64,000 nt of DNA from Pelobacter propionicus DSM 2379 (GTDB lineage Bacteria > Desulfobacterota > Desulfuromonadia > Geobacterales > Pseudopelobacteraceae): NCBI RefSeq assembly GCF_000015045.1, contig NC_008609.1, positions 3,399,501-3,463,500 of the forward strand. The letters run 5' to 3'. Position 1 is the first letter of the stretch. Every line of letters starts with the position of its first letter. The notes under the pieces are model-generated. The model was given only the letters and a program-made list of their open reading frames with translations, searched no databases and had not been told where the DNA came from. Made by a program: the position numbers and the translations under genes. Shown here in pieces: positions 9,587 to 18,434 of this stretch.

Positions 9587-10972
9587 TCAGCGATAGAACA
9601 TCTTGCGGTTGACCTTGAGCAGGGCCGCGGCCCGGGACTTGTTGCCGTGGCAACGCTGGAGGGCGCTTTCCAGGACCCGGGAGACGACGGCATCCAGGGA
9701 AACATCTTCGGCGGGGAGACTGATGTGGAATTCAACGGTGCCGCTGGAGGACGGGAGAGCAGAGGCTGACGGCGAAGAGGAGGAGAGGCGCAGGTGTTCG
9801 GGCCGGATCAGCTCGTCGCTGACCATGATGGCGGCATATTCCAGCACGTTGCGCAGCTCGCGCACATTGCCCGGCCAGGAGTGGGCGATGAGCAGGTCCA
9901 TGGCTTTCTTCGAGACCCCCGGAAGCGCCTTCCCCTGGTGCTGGCGGAAGAGCTTCAGGAAGAAGTCCACCAAAAGCGGGATGTCCTCCAGCCGCTCCCT
10001 GAGGGGGGGGATCGCGATGGGAACAACGTTGATGCGATGGTACAGGTCTTCGCGGAATCTGCCCTTGCGTACCAGCTGGGCTAGGTCGCGATAGGTGGCA
10101 ACGATAACCCGGAAATCTACCGGCTGCGGGCGGTTGTCCCCCACCTTCTCGAAGGTCCGCTCCTCCAGTACCCGCAGCAGCTTGGCCTGGAGCGGAAGCG
10201 GCATGTCGCCGATCTCGTCCAGAAGGACGGTTCCCCCCCGGGCCAGGCTGAACTTCCCCTCACGGTCACGTTCCGCCCCGGTGAACGCGCCGCGCACATG
10301 GCCGAACAACTCGCTCTCCAGAAGCGCCTCGGGGATGGCGGCGCAGTTGACCGCCACGAAATTGCTCGGCAGGCAGCCGGAGGCAAAATGGATCGCCCGG
10401 GCCAGCACCTCCTTGCCGGTGCCGCTCTCGCCGGTCAGGCTGACGGTGGTCCGGGGGGACGCGGCCACCCGGGAGGCCAACTCCAGGACCGTGCGCATGG
10501 CAGGAGATTGGGTCACGATGTTCTGGAAACTGAACAACTCGGCGAAATGCTCGCGCAGTTGAACGTTCTCGTGGGAGAGGCGGGCAAACTCCAGGGCGCG
10601 CTGGATGACCACGTCGAAGGTCTTGGGGTCCAGCGGCTTTTCCAGATAGTCGAAGGCGCCCTGCTTGATGGCCGAGACCGCGCTCTCGATGCTCCCCAGT
10701 GCCGTATAGAAGATAAAAGGGAGTCCCGGGTGCCGTTCCTTGGCCAGATCCATGAACTCGATCCCGCCCATTCCCGGCATGACCAGATCGGATATGACCA
10801 GGTCAACCGGCTGCTTTTTCAGCAGGGCGAGTGCCTCACGACCGTTGGCGGCGCAGATCGCCACATGCCCATGGTGCTGGAGGTAGTTCTCCAGAATCAG
10901 CAGGGACGTCCCCTCGTCATCAACGATCAGGATGCGGCTTTCAGGATTCGGGCCAATCTGGTTCTGTGGCAT
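9587..10972 (-). CDS. NtrC-family sigma-54-dependent response regulator
   Basis: A 461-residue regulator. The receiver domain (13-125) has the acidic pair DD at 18-19 and phosphoacceptor Asp62 in DLVISDLVMPG. The sigma-54 AAA+ domain (about 150-375) has Walker A GESGTGKE near 181 and the sigma-54 contact loop GAFTGA near 227. A Ser-rich linker leads to a Fis-type helix-turn-helix. The protein stops at KVNRKMFYR, several residues earlier than most relatives, which continue for about 8-12 residues past this point, so the DNA-binding end may be slightly truncated. No cognate kinase is adjacent. Confidence 0.9.
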   Translation of the reverse strand: MPQNQIGPNPESRILIVDDEGTSLLILENYLQHHGHVAICAANGREALALLKKQPVDLVISDLVMPGMGGIEFMDLAKERHPGLPFIFYTALGSIESAVSAIKQGAFDYLEKPLDPKTFDVVIQRALEFARLSHENVQLREHFAELFSFQNIVTQSPAMRTVLELASRVAASPRTTVSLTGESGTGKEVLARAIHFASGCLPSNFVAVNCAAIPEALLESELFGHVRGAFTGAERDREGKFSLARGGTVLLDEIGDMPLPLQAKLLRVLEERTFEKVGDNRPQPVDFRVIVATYRDLAQLVRKGRFREDLYHRINVVPIAIPPLRERLEDIPLLVDFFLKLFRQHQGKALPGVSKKAMDLLIAHSWPGNVRELRNVLEYAAIMVSDELIRPEHLRLSSSSPSASALPSSSGTVEFHISLPAEDVSLDAVVSRVLESALQRCHGNKSRAAALLKVNRKMFYR

Positions 10973-11250
10973 GGATGAGTCCAGCTTTCATGGGGAGATC
11001 CCCCTTCCCCTTCGTAACAGCCGGCGATTCCGTCTTCCAGCGGCCGAACAGAGCCAAGGCGGATCGGGGGCATTTCTGCCCCGTGCCTTCAGGCACAGTC
11101 CCCGCGGTTTTTCCATGGGGAGCAGTCAGGAACAGTGGGAACCATATACTGAATTAGCGATGGCCGTCAACCCTCTGGCGGGGGCCTGGTTCCCTTTTGC
11201 CTTTCAAGGAAACTTCCGCCACAGGAGCCTACTGCAAGAACGTGCAGAAT

Positions 11251-13251
11251 TCAATTTTTCTTCTTTCTTTCAAACGGGTGCGGCGGAACAATGGCGTAGC
11301 ATTTCATCTTCTTGTAGAGCGTTGGCCGGCTGATGCCCAGTTCTCGTGAAACCCGTGAGAGGTTCCATTCGTACCTGGCCAGCATATCCAGCATAATGCC
11401 GTATTCGTCCAGTGGAGCGGCAGCACTCCGCGGCGATGAAGCAGCGGGGAGAAACGATACCGCCTTGCCCCCGTTTTTCACCGGCGGCAGGTCATCCAGA
11501 GTGATGATGCCGTTTTCGCTCACCGCCAGAGCACATCGTATCAGGTTGTGCAGCTCACGGATATTCCCCGGCCAGGAATGACGCGTAAGAGCATCGAAGG
11601 CTTCCTGGCTGATCCGGGCATCACCGCTTTGGCGTTCCGCCAACAGCACGTTTCTGATCAGCATGTCCCTGTCCTCCCGTTCCCGCAGCGGCGGCAGAGT
11701 TATGGTGATTCCGTTCAGCCGGTAGTACAGATCCTCCCTGAACCTCCCGTCACGTACCAGTTCCTCCAGGTTGCGCAGGGTCGCGCAGATAACGTTAAGA
11801 TCGACCCGGACCGGGCTTTCGCTTCCCAGCGGCAAAACCTCTTTTTCAGCCAGAACACGCAGCAGCCTGGTTTGCAGGCTCAGGGGCATATCACCGATTT
11901 CGTCAAGAAAGAGCGTACCGCCGTCGGCCTGCAGGATTTTGCCGCGCATCCCCTTGATATGGGCACCGGTAAAGGCCCCCTGCCGGTAACCGAAAAGCTC
12001 GCTTTCGATCAGGGATTCGGGGATGGATGCGCAGTTCAGCGCGATGAACGGCTTTGCGGCCCGATCACTGGACTCATGAATTGCCCGCGCAAAGACCTCC
12101 TTGCCGGTGCCGGTCTCACCGGTCAGCAAAATGGGAATCCCCCTGTTCATCACCCGCAGGGCGCGGGTGGCGTTGCGCCTCATCTGCGGATCGGCACCCG
12201 CCAGTTGGTTCAGCCCCAGACGGGCACGTGGCCTGTTCTTTGGCTGAGCCGCCCTGTCACTGTTGCCGTGCTGCCTGGCCGGCTGCACGGTTCTGGCTCC
12301 CGGCGCGGAAAAGAGCGCGAAGTACTGGATTCCGGTGGCAACGGCACGGATGGCAAAGACCATCTGTGTCCTGTTGAGGGCGTTATCGACCAGCTCCTCG
12401 ATGCGCAGCTCAAAGATATCGCTCAGCTGTCGATTGACGGGGGTGCCGCCCCCCTGCCTGCCCAGTTCGCTGATGGCGTTGAAATTCGCGGCAACGATAC
12501 AACCGTCCGCGTTCACGGCGATGATCTGCTCCGTTGTGACCTCGACGAAAGCCTGCATCTTGTTAAAGCGGATCATCCAGTGATCCCGGCACTTTCTGAC
12601 AAAATAGGCGTTCTCTATCAGGCGGGCGTGGGAATTGACCAGCAGGAGAGCAACCGCCTGGGAATCCTTGGATTCGGGGGAATGGAGCAGTGAGGCATCC
12701 AGGGCTCCCAGCAAGGTGCCGTCAGGATGGTAGAGTGGCGCCGCGCTGCAGCTCAGACCGATGAAGGGGGAGAAAAAATGCTCATTCCGGTGGATGGTGA
12801 CGGCCCGGCGCTCCTCGAGACAGGTGCCAACACCACAGGTGCCTGCCAGCGATTCCTGCCAGACCGTTCCGGGACACAGCCCTGCTCGGCGATGCTCCCG
12901 TTCATCCTTGGGATCCCCCACATAATCGATGGTCACCCCTTCAGCGTTGCACAGCAGGAGCACGTACCCGACAGAGGAGAGCATTCGGTACAGTTTCCGC
13001 ATGCCGGACTGGGCGAAGAACAGGAAATCCTCAAGCGGTTCCCGGTAGTCGGCCAGAGCCTTGTCCCCCACCCGAATCGGTTTCTCCAGCTGGGACGGGT
13101 CGAGGTTGTATCTTGTCAGGCAGCGTTCCCACGATCTCAAAATGTGGGGCTGTACGTCATGTCGCAAGCTGTGGTTGACGATTCCCTGGTGCTGTCCGCA
13201 CGCCAGTTGGCATACGGTTTCCCTATGTCTGCTCCGCTCTTGTTCGAACAT
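11251..13251 (-). CDS. AcoR-like sigma-54-dependent transcriptional activator
   Basis: About 666 residues. The N-terminal part (about 40-200) is the GAF-like sensory domain of acetoin/alcohol regulators of the AcoR type (ILRSWERC, then GVGTCLEERRAVTIHRNEHFF). A PAS-like segment follows (about 215-300), then the AAA+ domain with GETGTGKE and GAFTGA, and a Fis helix-turn-helix (LSRVSRELGISRPTLYKKM). It has no receiver domain, so it should respond to a small molecule directly. I chose the ATG at 13251, preceded by a G-rich site; a longer frame runs to 13308. It lies next to a butanediol dehydrogenase gene with a matching sigma-54 promoter, its likely target (inference). Confidence 0.88.
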   Translation of the reverse strand: MFEQERSRHRETVCQLACGQHQGIVNHSLRHDVQPHILRSWERCLTRYNLDPSQLEKPIRVGDKALADYREPLEDFLFFAQSGMRKLYRMLSSVGYVLLLCNAEGVTIDYVGDPKDEREHRRAGLCPGTVWQESLAGTCGVGTCLEERRAVTIHRNEHFFSPFIGLSCSAAPLYHPDGTLLGALDASLLHSPESKDSQAVALLLVNSHARLIENAYFVRKCRDHWMIRFNKMQAFVEVTTEQIIAVNADGCIVAANFNAISELGRQGGGTPVNRQLSDIFELRIEELVDNALNRTQMVFAIRAVATGIQYFALFSAPGARTVQPARQHGNSDRAAQPKNRPRARLGLNQLAGADPQMRRNATRALRVMNRGIPILLTGETGTGKEVFARAIHESSDRAAKPFIALNCASIPESLIESELFGYRQGAFTGAHIKGMRGKILQADGGTLFLDEIGDMPLSLQTRLLRVLAEKEVLPLGSESPVRVDLNVICATLRNLEELVRDGRFREDLYYRLNGITITLPPLREREDRDMLIRNVLLAERQSGDARISQEAFDALTRHSWPGNIRELHNLIRCALAVSENGIITLDDLPPVKNGGKAVSFLPAASSPRSAAAPLDEYGIMLDMLARYEWNLSRVSRELGISRPTLYKKMKCYAIVPPHPFERKKKN

Positions 13252-13370
13252 CCCATCCCCCTGGAAAAGTGATCCGAAACATGCTGCCTTCATGACTGCA
13301 ACATGCACGCCGACGGCATACGGCAGCGCTCACAGGGACAAGGTGTTCCCCACTCCACTTCAAGGGGGAA

Positions 13371-13424
13371 GTCGGGATGGGGATGAGATTGTAGGGGGGC
13401 GACACGCTCACCCCCATCCCCGAC
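13371..13424. repeat. imperfect long inverted repeat downstream of the dehydrogenase gene
   Basis: Left arm GTCGGGATGGGGATGAG (13371-13387) pairs with CTCACCCCCATCCCCGAC (13407-13424) apart from one bulge and one mismatch, leaving a 19-base loop that contains TTGTAGGGGGGCGAC. It lies just after the stop at 13437 on the minus strand and could act as a terminator; it also resembles dispersed GTAGGGGCGA-type repeats. Confidence 0.6.
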
Positions 13425-13436
13425 CGTTGGTATGGA

Positions 13437-14234
13437 TCAGTTCATGATGATGCCGCCATCGATCATGACCGACTGGCCGGTCATGTAGTCTGCATCGCTG
13501 GAGGCCAGGTAGGAGACGAAACAGGCCACATCTTCCGGCACACTGACCCGACCCGCGGTGATCAGCTTGGTGTACTCCTTGAGCACCTCACCCTTCTGCA
13601 TGCCCAGATAGGGGCCCATCTTCTCGTCGATAAGCGTCCACATGTCCGTCCCCACGATCCCCGGGCAGTAGGCGTTGACGTTGATCTTGTACGGTCCCAG
13701 CTCCTTTGCCAGGGCCTGAGTGAAGCCCCTGACGGCAAACTTTGAGGCGCTGTAGGCGGCGAGGATCGAGAAGCCGGAATGGGCCGCGATACTGGCGCAG
13801 TTAATGATCTTCCCCCCCGAACCGGGTGTTTCGCTGTGCCCCTGTTTGATCATCTGGCGCGCGGCCATGGTGTCGCAGAGGAATGCCCCCTTGGTATTCA
13901 CCGCCATGATCTGGTCCCACTCTGCGCCAGTCATCTCGATACTCATCTTGATATTGGCGATACCGGCATTGGCAACCATGATGTCCAGCCTGCCATGTTG
14001 GCGAACAGCCGTATCAATCAGATCTTTCACATCAGCCTCACTGGTGACGTCGGTGCGCAGCGCCATGGCCTTGCCCCCCCGGGCCTTGATTTCCTCGGCG
14101 ACTTTTGTCGCGTTGTCACCATTCACATCGCTGACGACCATTGCCGCACCATCCGCGCCAAGGCGTAATGCGATCGCCCTGCCGATCCCCCTGCCTGCTC
14201 CGGTAATGATTGCTACTTTTCCGTCCAGTTTCAT
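13437..14234 (-). CDS. budC: acetoin reductase / 2,3-butanediol dehydrogenase (SDR family)
   Basis: A 265-residue classical short-chain dehydrogenase. NAD(P)-binding TGAGRGIGRA is at residues 10-19, NAG-type ANAGIAN near 87, and the catalytic YSASK near 160. The C-terminal region (CPGIVGTDMWTLIDEKMG, then MTGQSVMIDGGIIMN) matches acetoin reductase/meso-butanediol dehydrogenases. It would interconvert acetoin and 2,3-butanediol. The ATG at 14234 has a GGAG site; the frame extends further upstream but that part is a poorly supported hydrophobic run. A sigma-54 promoter 44 bases upstream and the neighbouring AcoR-like activator support this role. Exact stereospecificity cannot be read from sequence. 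Confidence 0.82.
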   Translation of the reverse strand: MKLDGKVAIITGAGRGIGRAIALRLGADGAAMVVSDVNGDNATKVAEEIKARGGKAMALRTDVTSEADVKDLIDTAVRQHGRLDIMVANAGIANIKMSIEMTGAEWDQIMAVNTKGAFLCDTMAARQMIKQGHSETPGSGGKIINCASIAAHSGFSILAAYSASKFAVRGFTQALAKELGPYKINVNAYCPGIVGTDMWTLIDEKMGPYLGMQKGEVLKEYTKLITAGRVSVPEDVACFVSYLASSDADYMTGQSVMIDGGIIMN

Positions 14235-14277
14235 GTTTTCCGTCTCCTTGTAGTGGAATGTTTTATAAACGCGATTC

Positions 14278-14293
14278 GCAACCAACATGCCAA
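14278..14293 (-). promoter_or_regulatory. sigma-54 (-24/-12) promoter of the butanediol dehydrogenase gene
   Basis: On the minus strand TTGGCATGTTGGTTGC matches TGGCAC-N5-TTGC with one change. Transcription would start near 14266, giving a leader of about 30 bases before the ATG at 14234. Confidence 0.8.
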
Positions 14294-14403
14294 ACAAGGA
14301 AACGAACAAGATAAAACCAAAACAACAAAACAATTCAAGATACTTGGATAACTATAACTAAACAGAACATTGGTCTACGAGCTCCACAAAAGCAACTCCA
14401 CGC

Positions 14404-14451
14404 CGTAAAAAGAGTAAAAACCGCACGCCCGTTCTCTTTACAGGTTTTACG
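14404..14451. promoter_or_regulatory. candidate activator-binding inverted repeat upstream of the sigma-54 promoter
   Basis: GTAAAAACC (14414-14422) and GGTTTTACG (14443-14451) are near-exact inverted copies, and a further CGTAAAA lies at 14404. They are about 120-170 bases upstream of the sigma-54 promoter, a normal distance for an enhancer. The assignment to the AcoR-like protein is inference. Confidence 0.4.
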
Positions 14452-14592
14452 ATATATACAGGTCGATGAAACCAGACAGGAAGATATGAACTGTTCAATG
14501 TGGAAGCAAATTATGTGGGAAGGTGATTAGGGCGAATCGCGCTTTGAATGAAAGAGAGAGAACAGAAGGGGAAAAGGTTCCAGGAGCGAAGC

Positions 14593-15234
14593 TCAGACTT
14601 CGTCGTATCCCTCGGACAGAATCGCGGAAAGAACCCGGTCGGTATAGGTCCTGGACTCCAGCATGACCCGACTGACCCTCTCCCGCGCCTCGATCTCCTG
14701 TACAAGCACGAGTTTCTTGGTTCCCATTTCGGAAATAATATTCATCAGGTTCGAATAGAGTTCCAGGGCATTGCGCATCTGCTCCCGGGAATAGACCGGA
14801 ACCGACTCCAGCGCTGCAATGTATTTCTCTTCATCAAAACCGAATTCCCGAGCCTGCTGTCGAAAGAACTCGGGATCGGGATTGTCATCTTCGTAAAAAC
14901 ACTGACCGAAGAAAAACGTCGCCAGGTGTTCACCGTCAAACACGATCGGCATGGCCATGTCCCGCAAGCCGTTCCTGCAGCGATACTCGAAAAATCTCCC
15001 TTCGTAACGCAGCAACTGAGACTTGATAAAGGCTTCGCTTTCCTTGCAGCGGGCAAGGGTTACCGGGTGTTGGCGATGAAAACGTACACATATGTCCTGC
15101 CAACCGGCGGCAACCAGCACCCGCTCATCGGTATCCAGAATGGCAGAAAGCAGTCCGGTCACCCTGTTGTACGACTCCATGAGGGTCTGGATCTTGTGGG
15201 TATCTACGAGTTGCTGAAAACGAAATCGAGCCAT
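14593..15234 (-). CDS. stand-alone PocR sensory-domain protein
   Basis: A 213-residue protein consisting almost wholly of a PocR ligand-binding domain: FQQLVDTHKIQTLMESY, GWQDICVRFHRQHP, CKNGL-like CRNGLRDMAMPIVFDGEHL, then FFGQCFYEDDNPDPEFFRQQ. In relatives this domain is usually the N-terminal sensor of histidine kinases, diguanylate cyclases or AraC regulators, and is thought to bind small organic compounds such as diols. Here only a short helical tail (about 165-213) follows and no output domain is present. Cysteines at C-x2-C-like positions are retained. It sits upstream of the butanediol dehydrogenase in the same orientation but 360 bases away. Start at 15234 (ATG) chosen because homology begins there. 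Confidence 0.8.
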   Translation of the reverse strand: MARFRFQQLVDTHKIQTLMESYNRVTGLLSAILDTDERVLVAAGWQDICVRFHRQHPVTLARCKESEAFIKSQLLRYEGRFFEYRCRNGLRDMAMPIVFDGEHLATFFFGQCFYEDDNPDPEFFRQQAREFGFDEEKYIAALESVPVYSREQMRNALELYSNLMNIISEMGTKKLVLVQEIEARERVSRVMLESRTYTDRVLSAILSEGYDEV

Positions 15235-15367
15235 GGCTGCCCCCCACGCTGAACTGAGTGAAATACAGCCTCTCGCACAGCAAGATCCGTGCGCAAAAAG
15301 ACAATAGCGACAATCACCCAGAAACAGCCAACAGATACCGGAGACTCCAGTGATGCCCGGTGTCCAG

Positions 15368-15410
15368 CATGGAACAGTTGTCAACAACCATGTGTAACAT
15401 CTGTTCCATG
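15368..15410. repeat. 10-bp inverted repeat with 23-base spacer upstream of the PocR gene
   Basis: CATGGAACAG (15368-15377) and CTGTTCCATG (15401-15410) are exact reverse complements, with a smaller GTTG-TCAA-CAAC palindrome inside the spacer. It is about 135-175 bases upstream of the PocR start and could be a regulator site. The 290-base gap from 15235 to 15525 holds nothing else I can identify. Confidence 0.5.
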
Positions 15411-15525
15411 CATGTACTACAAGATGGCCACCAGGCCCATCCCCCTGAATCCGGCTGTCGCAGTTGCCTTCGGTTCGCCTCGAAGAGGCAACGACGAAAA
15501 CAGGCGGGATGTCAACCCGTTGGCA

Positions 15526-16371
15526 TCACCGGAGCGCCGGAATGAACAACACCGGGGTCTCCGCGCGGCGCGCCACCTGGTTGGCAACGCTCCCAAGGAA
15601 GAGCTCCTCAATGATCCCCTTGCCCTGTCCGCCCATGACGATCAGGGAGAAGCCGCCGCGTGCGGCGCGCTCGACAATCTCCCCGGCCGGCGAACCATGA
15701 ACCAGCAGGGGGATCACCTCCGTTGCCCCCTGCATTCGCAGACGCCTCGCCTTGGCCTCCAGCAGGAAGCGCACATCCTCCTCGGAGTCCTGCTGATCAG
15801 CCCCCCCCTGCTCCCGCACATGCATGACGGTCACGGAACAGCGGGTACCCTTGATTATCCTGCCCAGGTACTCCATCGCCCGCTCGGCGGTCTCGGAAAA
15901 ATCGGTGGGGAAGAGCAGGCGGCGGAACATCCTGGAGCAGACCGATTCGCACTCCCCCCCTTCCAAAAGGGCGATACGGGCCAAGAGAACGGGGCGGCGC
16001 ATCTGGTGGAGCAACTGCGCGGAGACACTGCCCAGGGCCGCAGACTGAAGGATGCCCTTGCCGTGGGAACCGATCAGGATGGCCGAGACGTCGTGCTTCT
16101 CCGCCACATCCACGATGCCCTGGGAGGGGAGGCCGCAGGGCATCTCCACGGAGACCCGCATCCCCCGTTCCTCCAGGTAGGAGCGCTGCCCCTGCAGGGC
16201 GGGTGAACTCTCTTCGGAAAGGATCTCTTCGACGCCGGGCGCAGTGGACATAAACCTGACGTGGGTGAGGACGACCTCTTCCATGCCGACGTTGCGCAAC
16301 TCCTCCACGCACTTGATCAGCGCGTCCGATGCAGGGGAGAGATCGGTACAGACAAGCATTTTCCTGAACAT
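15526..16371 (-). CDS. tandem universal stress protein (UspA family)
   Basis: A 281-residue protein with two Usp domains. The first begins MFRKMLVCTDLSPASDALI and ends with IGSHGKGILQSAALGSVS; the second begins FRRLLFPTDFSETAERAMEY and ends with VMGGQGKGIIEELFLGSVA. Both have the G-x2-G-x(9)-G(S/T) nucleotide-binding signature. Tandem Usp proteins usually bind ATP and accumulate under stress or anaerobiosis. The ATG at 16371 has an AAGGAG site. It is a single-gene unit as far as can be seen. Confidence 0.9.
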   Translation of the reverse strand: MFRKMLVCTDLSPASDALIKCVEELRNVGMEEVVLTHVRFMSTAPGVEEILSEESSPALQGQRSYLEERGMRVSVEMPCGLPSQGIVDVAEKHDVSAILIGSHGKGILQSAALGSVSAQLLHQMRRPVLLARIALLEGGECESVCSRMFRRLLFPTDFSETAERAMEYLGRIIKGTRCSVTVMHVREQGGADQQDSEEDVRFLLEAKARRLRMQGATEVIPLLVHGSPAGEIVERAARGGFSLIVMGGQGKGIIEELFLGSVANQVARRAETPVLFIPALR

Positions 16372-16520
16372 GGTCAACTCCTTGGAGGCTCGGCACAAAC
16401 CCTTTCCAGCCCCCTGGTCTGGTTCAATCGGGATGGCCCGCCGGCGCGGACCTAACGCCAAAACGGGCCGTACGCCATCCGTCGTTCAGCCTCGCAACGG
16501 GACGCCGGACAGAGACAAAC

Positions 16521-17504
16521 TCAGCGATCCCCGCCGATCAGCGTCCCCAGCGAGCCGAGCAGCGACCCCTCATCCTTGCCGCCGCCCCGCTGGGGAGAGG
16601 CCTGGAGCATGCGGCCAGCCAGGCGCGAGAAGGGGAGCGACTGGAGCCAGACCCGGCCCGGCCCGGTCAGCCGGGCAAAGAACAGTCCCTCGCCGCCGAA
16701 CAGTGCAGTCTTGATGTTGCCTGCCTGCTGGATGTCGAAGCTGACGGTCGGCTCCATGGCAACCAGGCAGCCGGTATCCACGTGCAGGGTTTCCCCCGCC
16801 GAGAGCACCCGCTCCACGATCGTTCCCCCGGCATGGAGGAAGGCCAGCCCGTCCCCCTCCAGCTTCTGCATGATAAAACCCTCGCCGCCGAACAGGCCGG
16901 TCATGATGCGGCGCTGGAAGAAGATGCCGACGGAGACACCACGGGCGGCGCAGAGGAAGCAGTCCTTCTGACAGATCAGGGTGCCTCCCAGGCTCGCCAA
17001 GGTGGCCGGGATGATGTTGCCCGGATAGGGGGCGGCAAAGGCGGCGCGGGCCTTGCCCTGGCCGCTCTGGGTAAAAAGGGTCATGAACAGGCTCTCGCCG
17101 GTCAGGATCCGCTTGCCGGCGCTGAACAGCTTGTCCGTGAAGCCGCCCCCCTGGCTGGAGCCGTCGCCGAAGATGGCCTCCATGGTGATGCTGGCATCCT
17201 TGTACATCATGGCGCCCGCCTCGGCGATCACGCTCTCCCCCGGGTCCAGTTCGATCTCCACGAACTGCATCTCCGAACCGACGATCCTGTAGTCGATGTC
17301 GTCGGAAGCGCGCCGGCCCGAGGGTGGCGCCGGAACGCCACCCGTCTGTTCCATCAGTTCGGCTACCCGGGAAATGGGTACCCAATCGGCATACCCCTCG
17401 CGCCAGGCATGGCCACCGGAATCCGCACGTACCCGCTGGCGGGCCTGCTGGATATCGTAGGGCCCTTCCTGCCGTCCGTCGTAGATCAGAAACCACTGGG
17501 TCAT
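16521..17504 (-). CDS. AIM24/TIGR00266-family protein with N-terminal GYF_2 domain
   Basis: A 327-residue protein. Residues 1-55 (WFLIYDGRQEGPYDIQQ) form a GYF_2-type domain, which in other proteins contacts membranes or proline-rich partners. Residues about 75-300 are the AIM24 beta-trefoil-like domain (DPGESVIAEAGAMMYKDASI, ...FGGEGFIMQKLEGDGLAFLHAGG). The molecular role is unknown. The next gene upstream in the same direction has a proline-rich stretch (PPPPPPFGG) that could be a GYF ligand; this is inference. No transmembrane segment. Confidence 0.85.
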   Translation of the reverse strand: MTQWFLIYDGRQEGPYDIQQARQRVRADSGGHAWREGYADWVPISRVAELMEQTGGVPAPPSGRRASDDIDYRIVGSEMQFVEIELDPGESVIAEAGAMMYKDASITMEAIFGDGSSQGGGFTDKLFSAGKRILTGESLFMTLFTQSGQGKARAAFAAPYPGNIIPATLASLGGTLICQKDCFLCAARGVSVGIFFQRRIMTGLFGGEGFIMQKLEGDGLAFLHAGGTIVERVLSAGETLHVDTGCLVAMEPTVSFDIQQAGNIKTALFGGEGLFFARLTGPGRVWLQSLPFSRLAGRMLQASPQRGGGKDEGSLLGSLGTLIGGDR

Positions 17505-17593
17505 TGTCGTGTCTCCTTCATTTTTTCCTTATGTCCATCCGCCGCCCCCCCGGAGAGGGGCAGCGGAAACAGCCAGACCGCTGACGGAGCAGT

Positions 17594-18217
17594 TCAGCAC
17601 CCGATGCTGCGGGCGATTTCCACCGCCTTCAGGGGCTCGATCCCCAGGGCCTGGCGCAACTGCTCCAGGTAGGCCCGCTCCGCCTGGCTGTCCACCTCCA
17701 CCGCCAGCAGAGAGACGGCGAACACCTGTTCGGCATCGGCAGGGGTTGTGACCGCGGCAACGATATCGGCCAGGGGACGGGGCGTCTCCAGCTCGCTGGC
17801 CAGAAAGGAACGTTCCTCCCCGCTCAGCCGTGCCCGCTCCAGGTGAGCGGTGATGCGCCGCCGCTCGGCGTCGTCCAGCGAGCCGTCGGCATGGGCGGCA
17901 CTGATCATGGCCCGCAGCAGCAGGACCGGATCGGTTCCGACCAAGGGCGGGGGTACGCTCCCGGGAGGCGGGGACGGCGAACTCCCGCCAAAGGGGGGCG
18001 GAGGGGGTGGCGAAGAACCGGAACCGCTCCTCCCCGTGGCGGGGGGCGAGGCATCCCTGTTCTGGCTGCTGAAGTGTTCGAAAGCGGCAATGGCCACCCC
18101 CAGGATGCCCATGCCCAGGGCGGCCTTTCCGGGCAGCCTGCCCTTGGTCATGCCGCCCAGGGTTGAGTTCAGGGAACCATTCAGCAGCCCCCCCAGCAGC
18201 TTCGCCCCATCGATCAT
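17594..18217 (-). CDS. TerB-like / DUF533 protein
   Basis: A 207-residue protein. The N-terminus (MIDGAKLLGGLLNGSLNSTL) carries a short Gly/Leu-rich segment and a possible membrane-associated helix (GKAALGMGILGVAIAAFEHF) like DUF533 proteins. A long Pro/Ser/Gly-rich linker (about 75-115) follows. Residues 120-205 are a TerB-like helical domain (LLLRAMISAAHADGSLDDAERRRI), which in the family binds metal through acidic residues. AGGAGG precedes the ATG at 18217. It lies 89 bases ahead of the AIM24 gene and is likely in one operon with it. Confidence 0.8.
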   Translation of the reverse strand: MIDGAKLLGGLLNGSLNSTLGGMTKGRLPGKAALGMGILGVAIAAFEHFSSQNRDASPPATGRSGSGSSPPPPPPFGGSSPSPPPGSVPPPLVGTDPVLLLRAMISAAHADGSLDDAERRRITAHLERARLSGEERSFLASELETPRPLADIVAAVTTPADAEQVFAVSLLAVEVDSQAERAYLEQLRQALGIEPLKAVEIARSIGC

Positions 18218-18377
18218 CTGATCATCCTCCTGATATGAAATGACGTTTCTCAAACAGACCGCCCGGATTTCGTTACCGTGACGCCTCCCCATTGTAGCCG
18301 CAATCGGCGCCATTTCAACCGCAAGCCGTTGCCGCGCCCGGGAAACTCCGGCGAAAAAACGCCGCCCCGGTCATGAG

Positions 18378-18407
18378 AAAAGCCGCACCCCGGGGGATGC
18401 GGCTTTT
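18378..18407 (-). terminator. Rho-independent terminator of the secreted-protein gene
   Basis: Stem AAAAGCCGCA / TGCGGCTTTT with a 10-base loop, located 27 bases after the stop of the gene on the minus strand. Both ends are A/T runs, so it may work in both directions. Confidence 0.85.
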
Positions 18408-18434
18408 CCGGTGCAGCCACTGTCGGCAACCGGG

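Noticed and set aside
11082-11115. Two short hairpins (GTGCC-TTCA-GGCAC and GGGGCA-TTTC-TGCCCC) followed by TTTTT
   Set aside because: The T run is on the plus strand, where no gene ends; possible chance pairing in GC-rich spacer, so not called a terminator.
15285-15300. GCGCACGGATCTTGC on the minus strand as a sigma-54 promoter for the PocR gene
   Set aside because: The invariant GG of the -24 element is missing.
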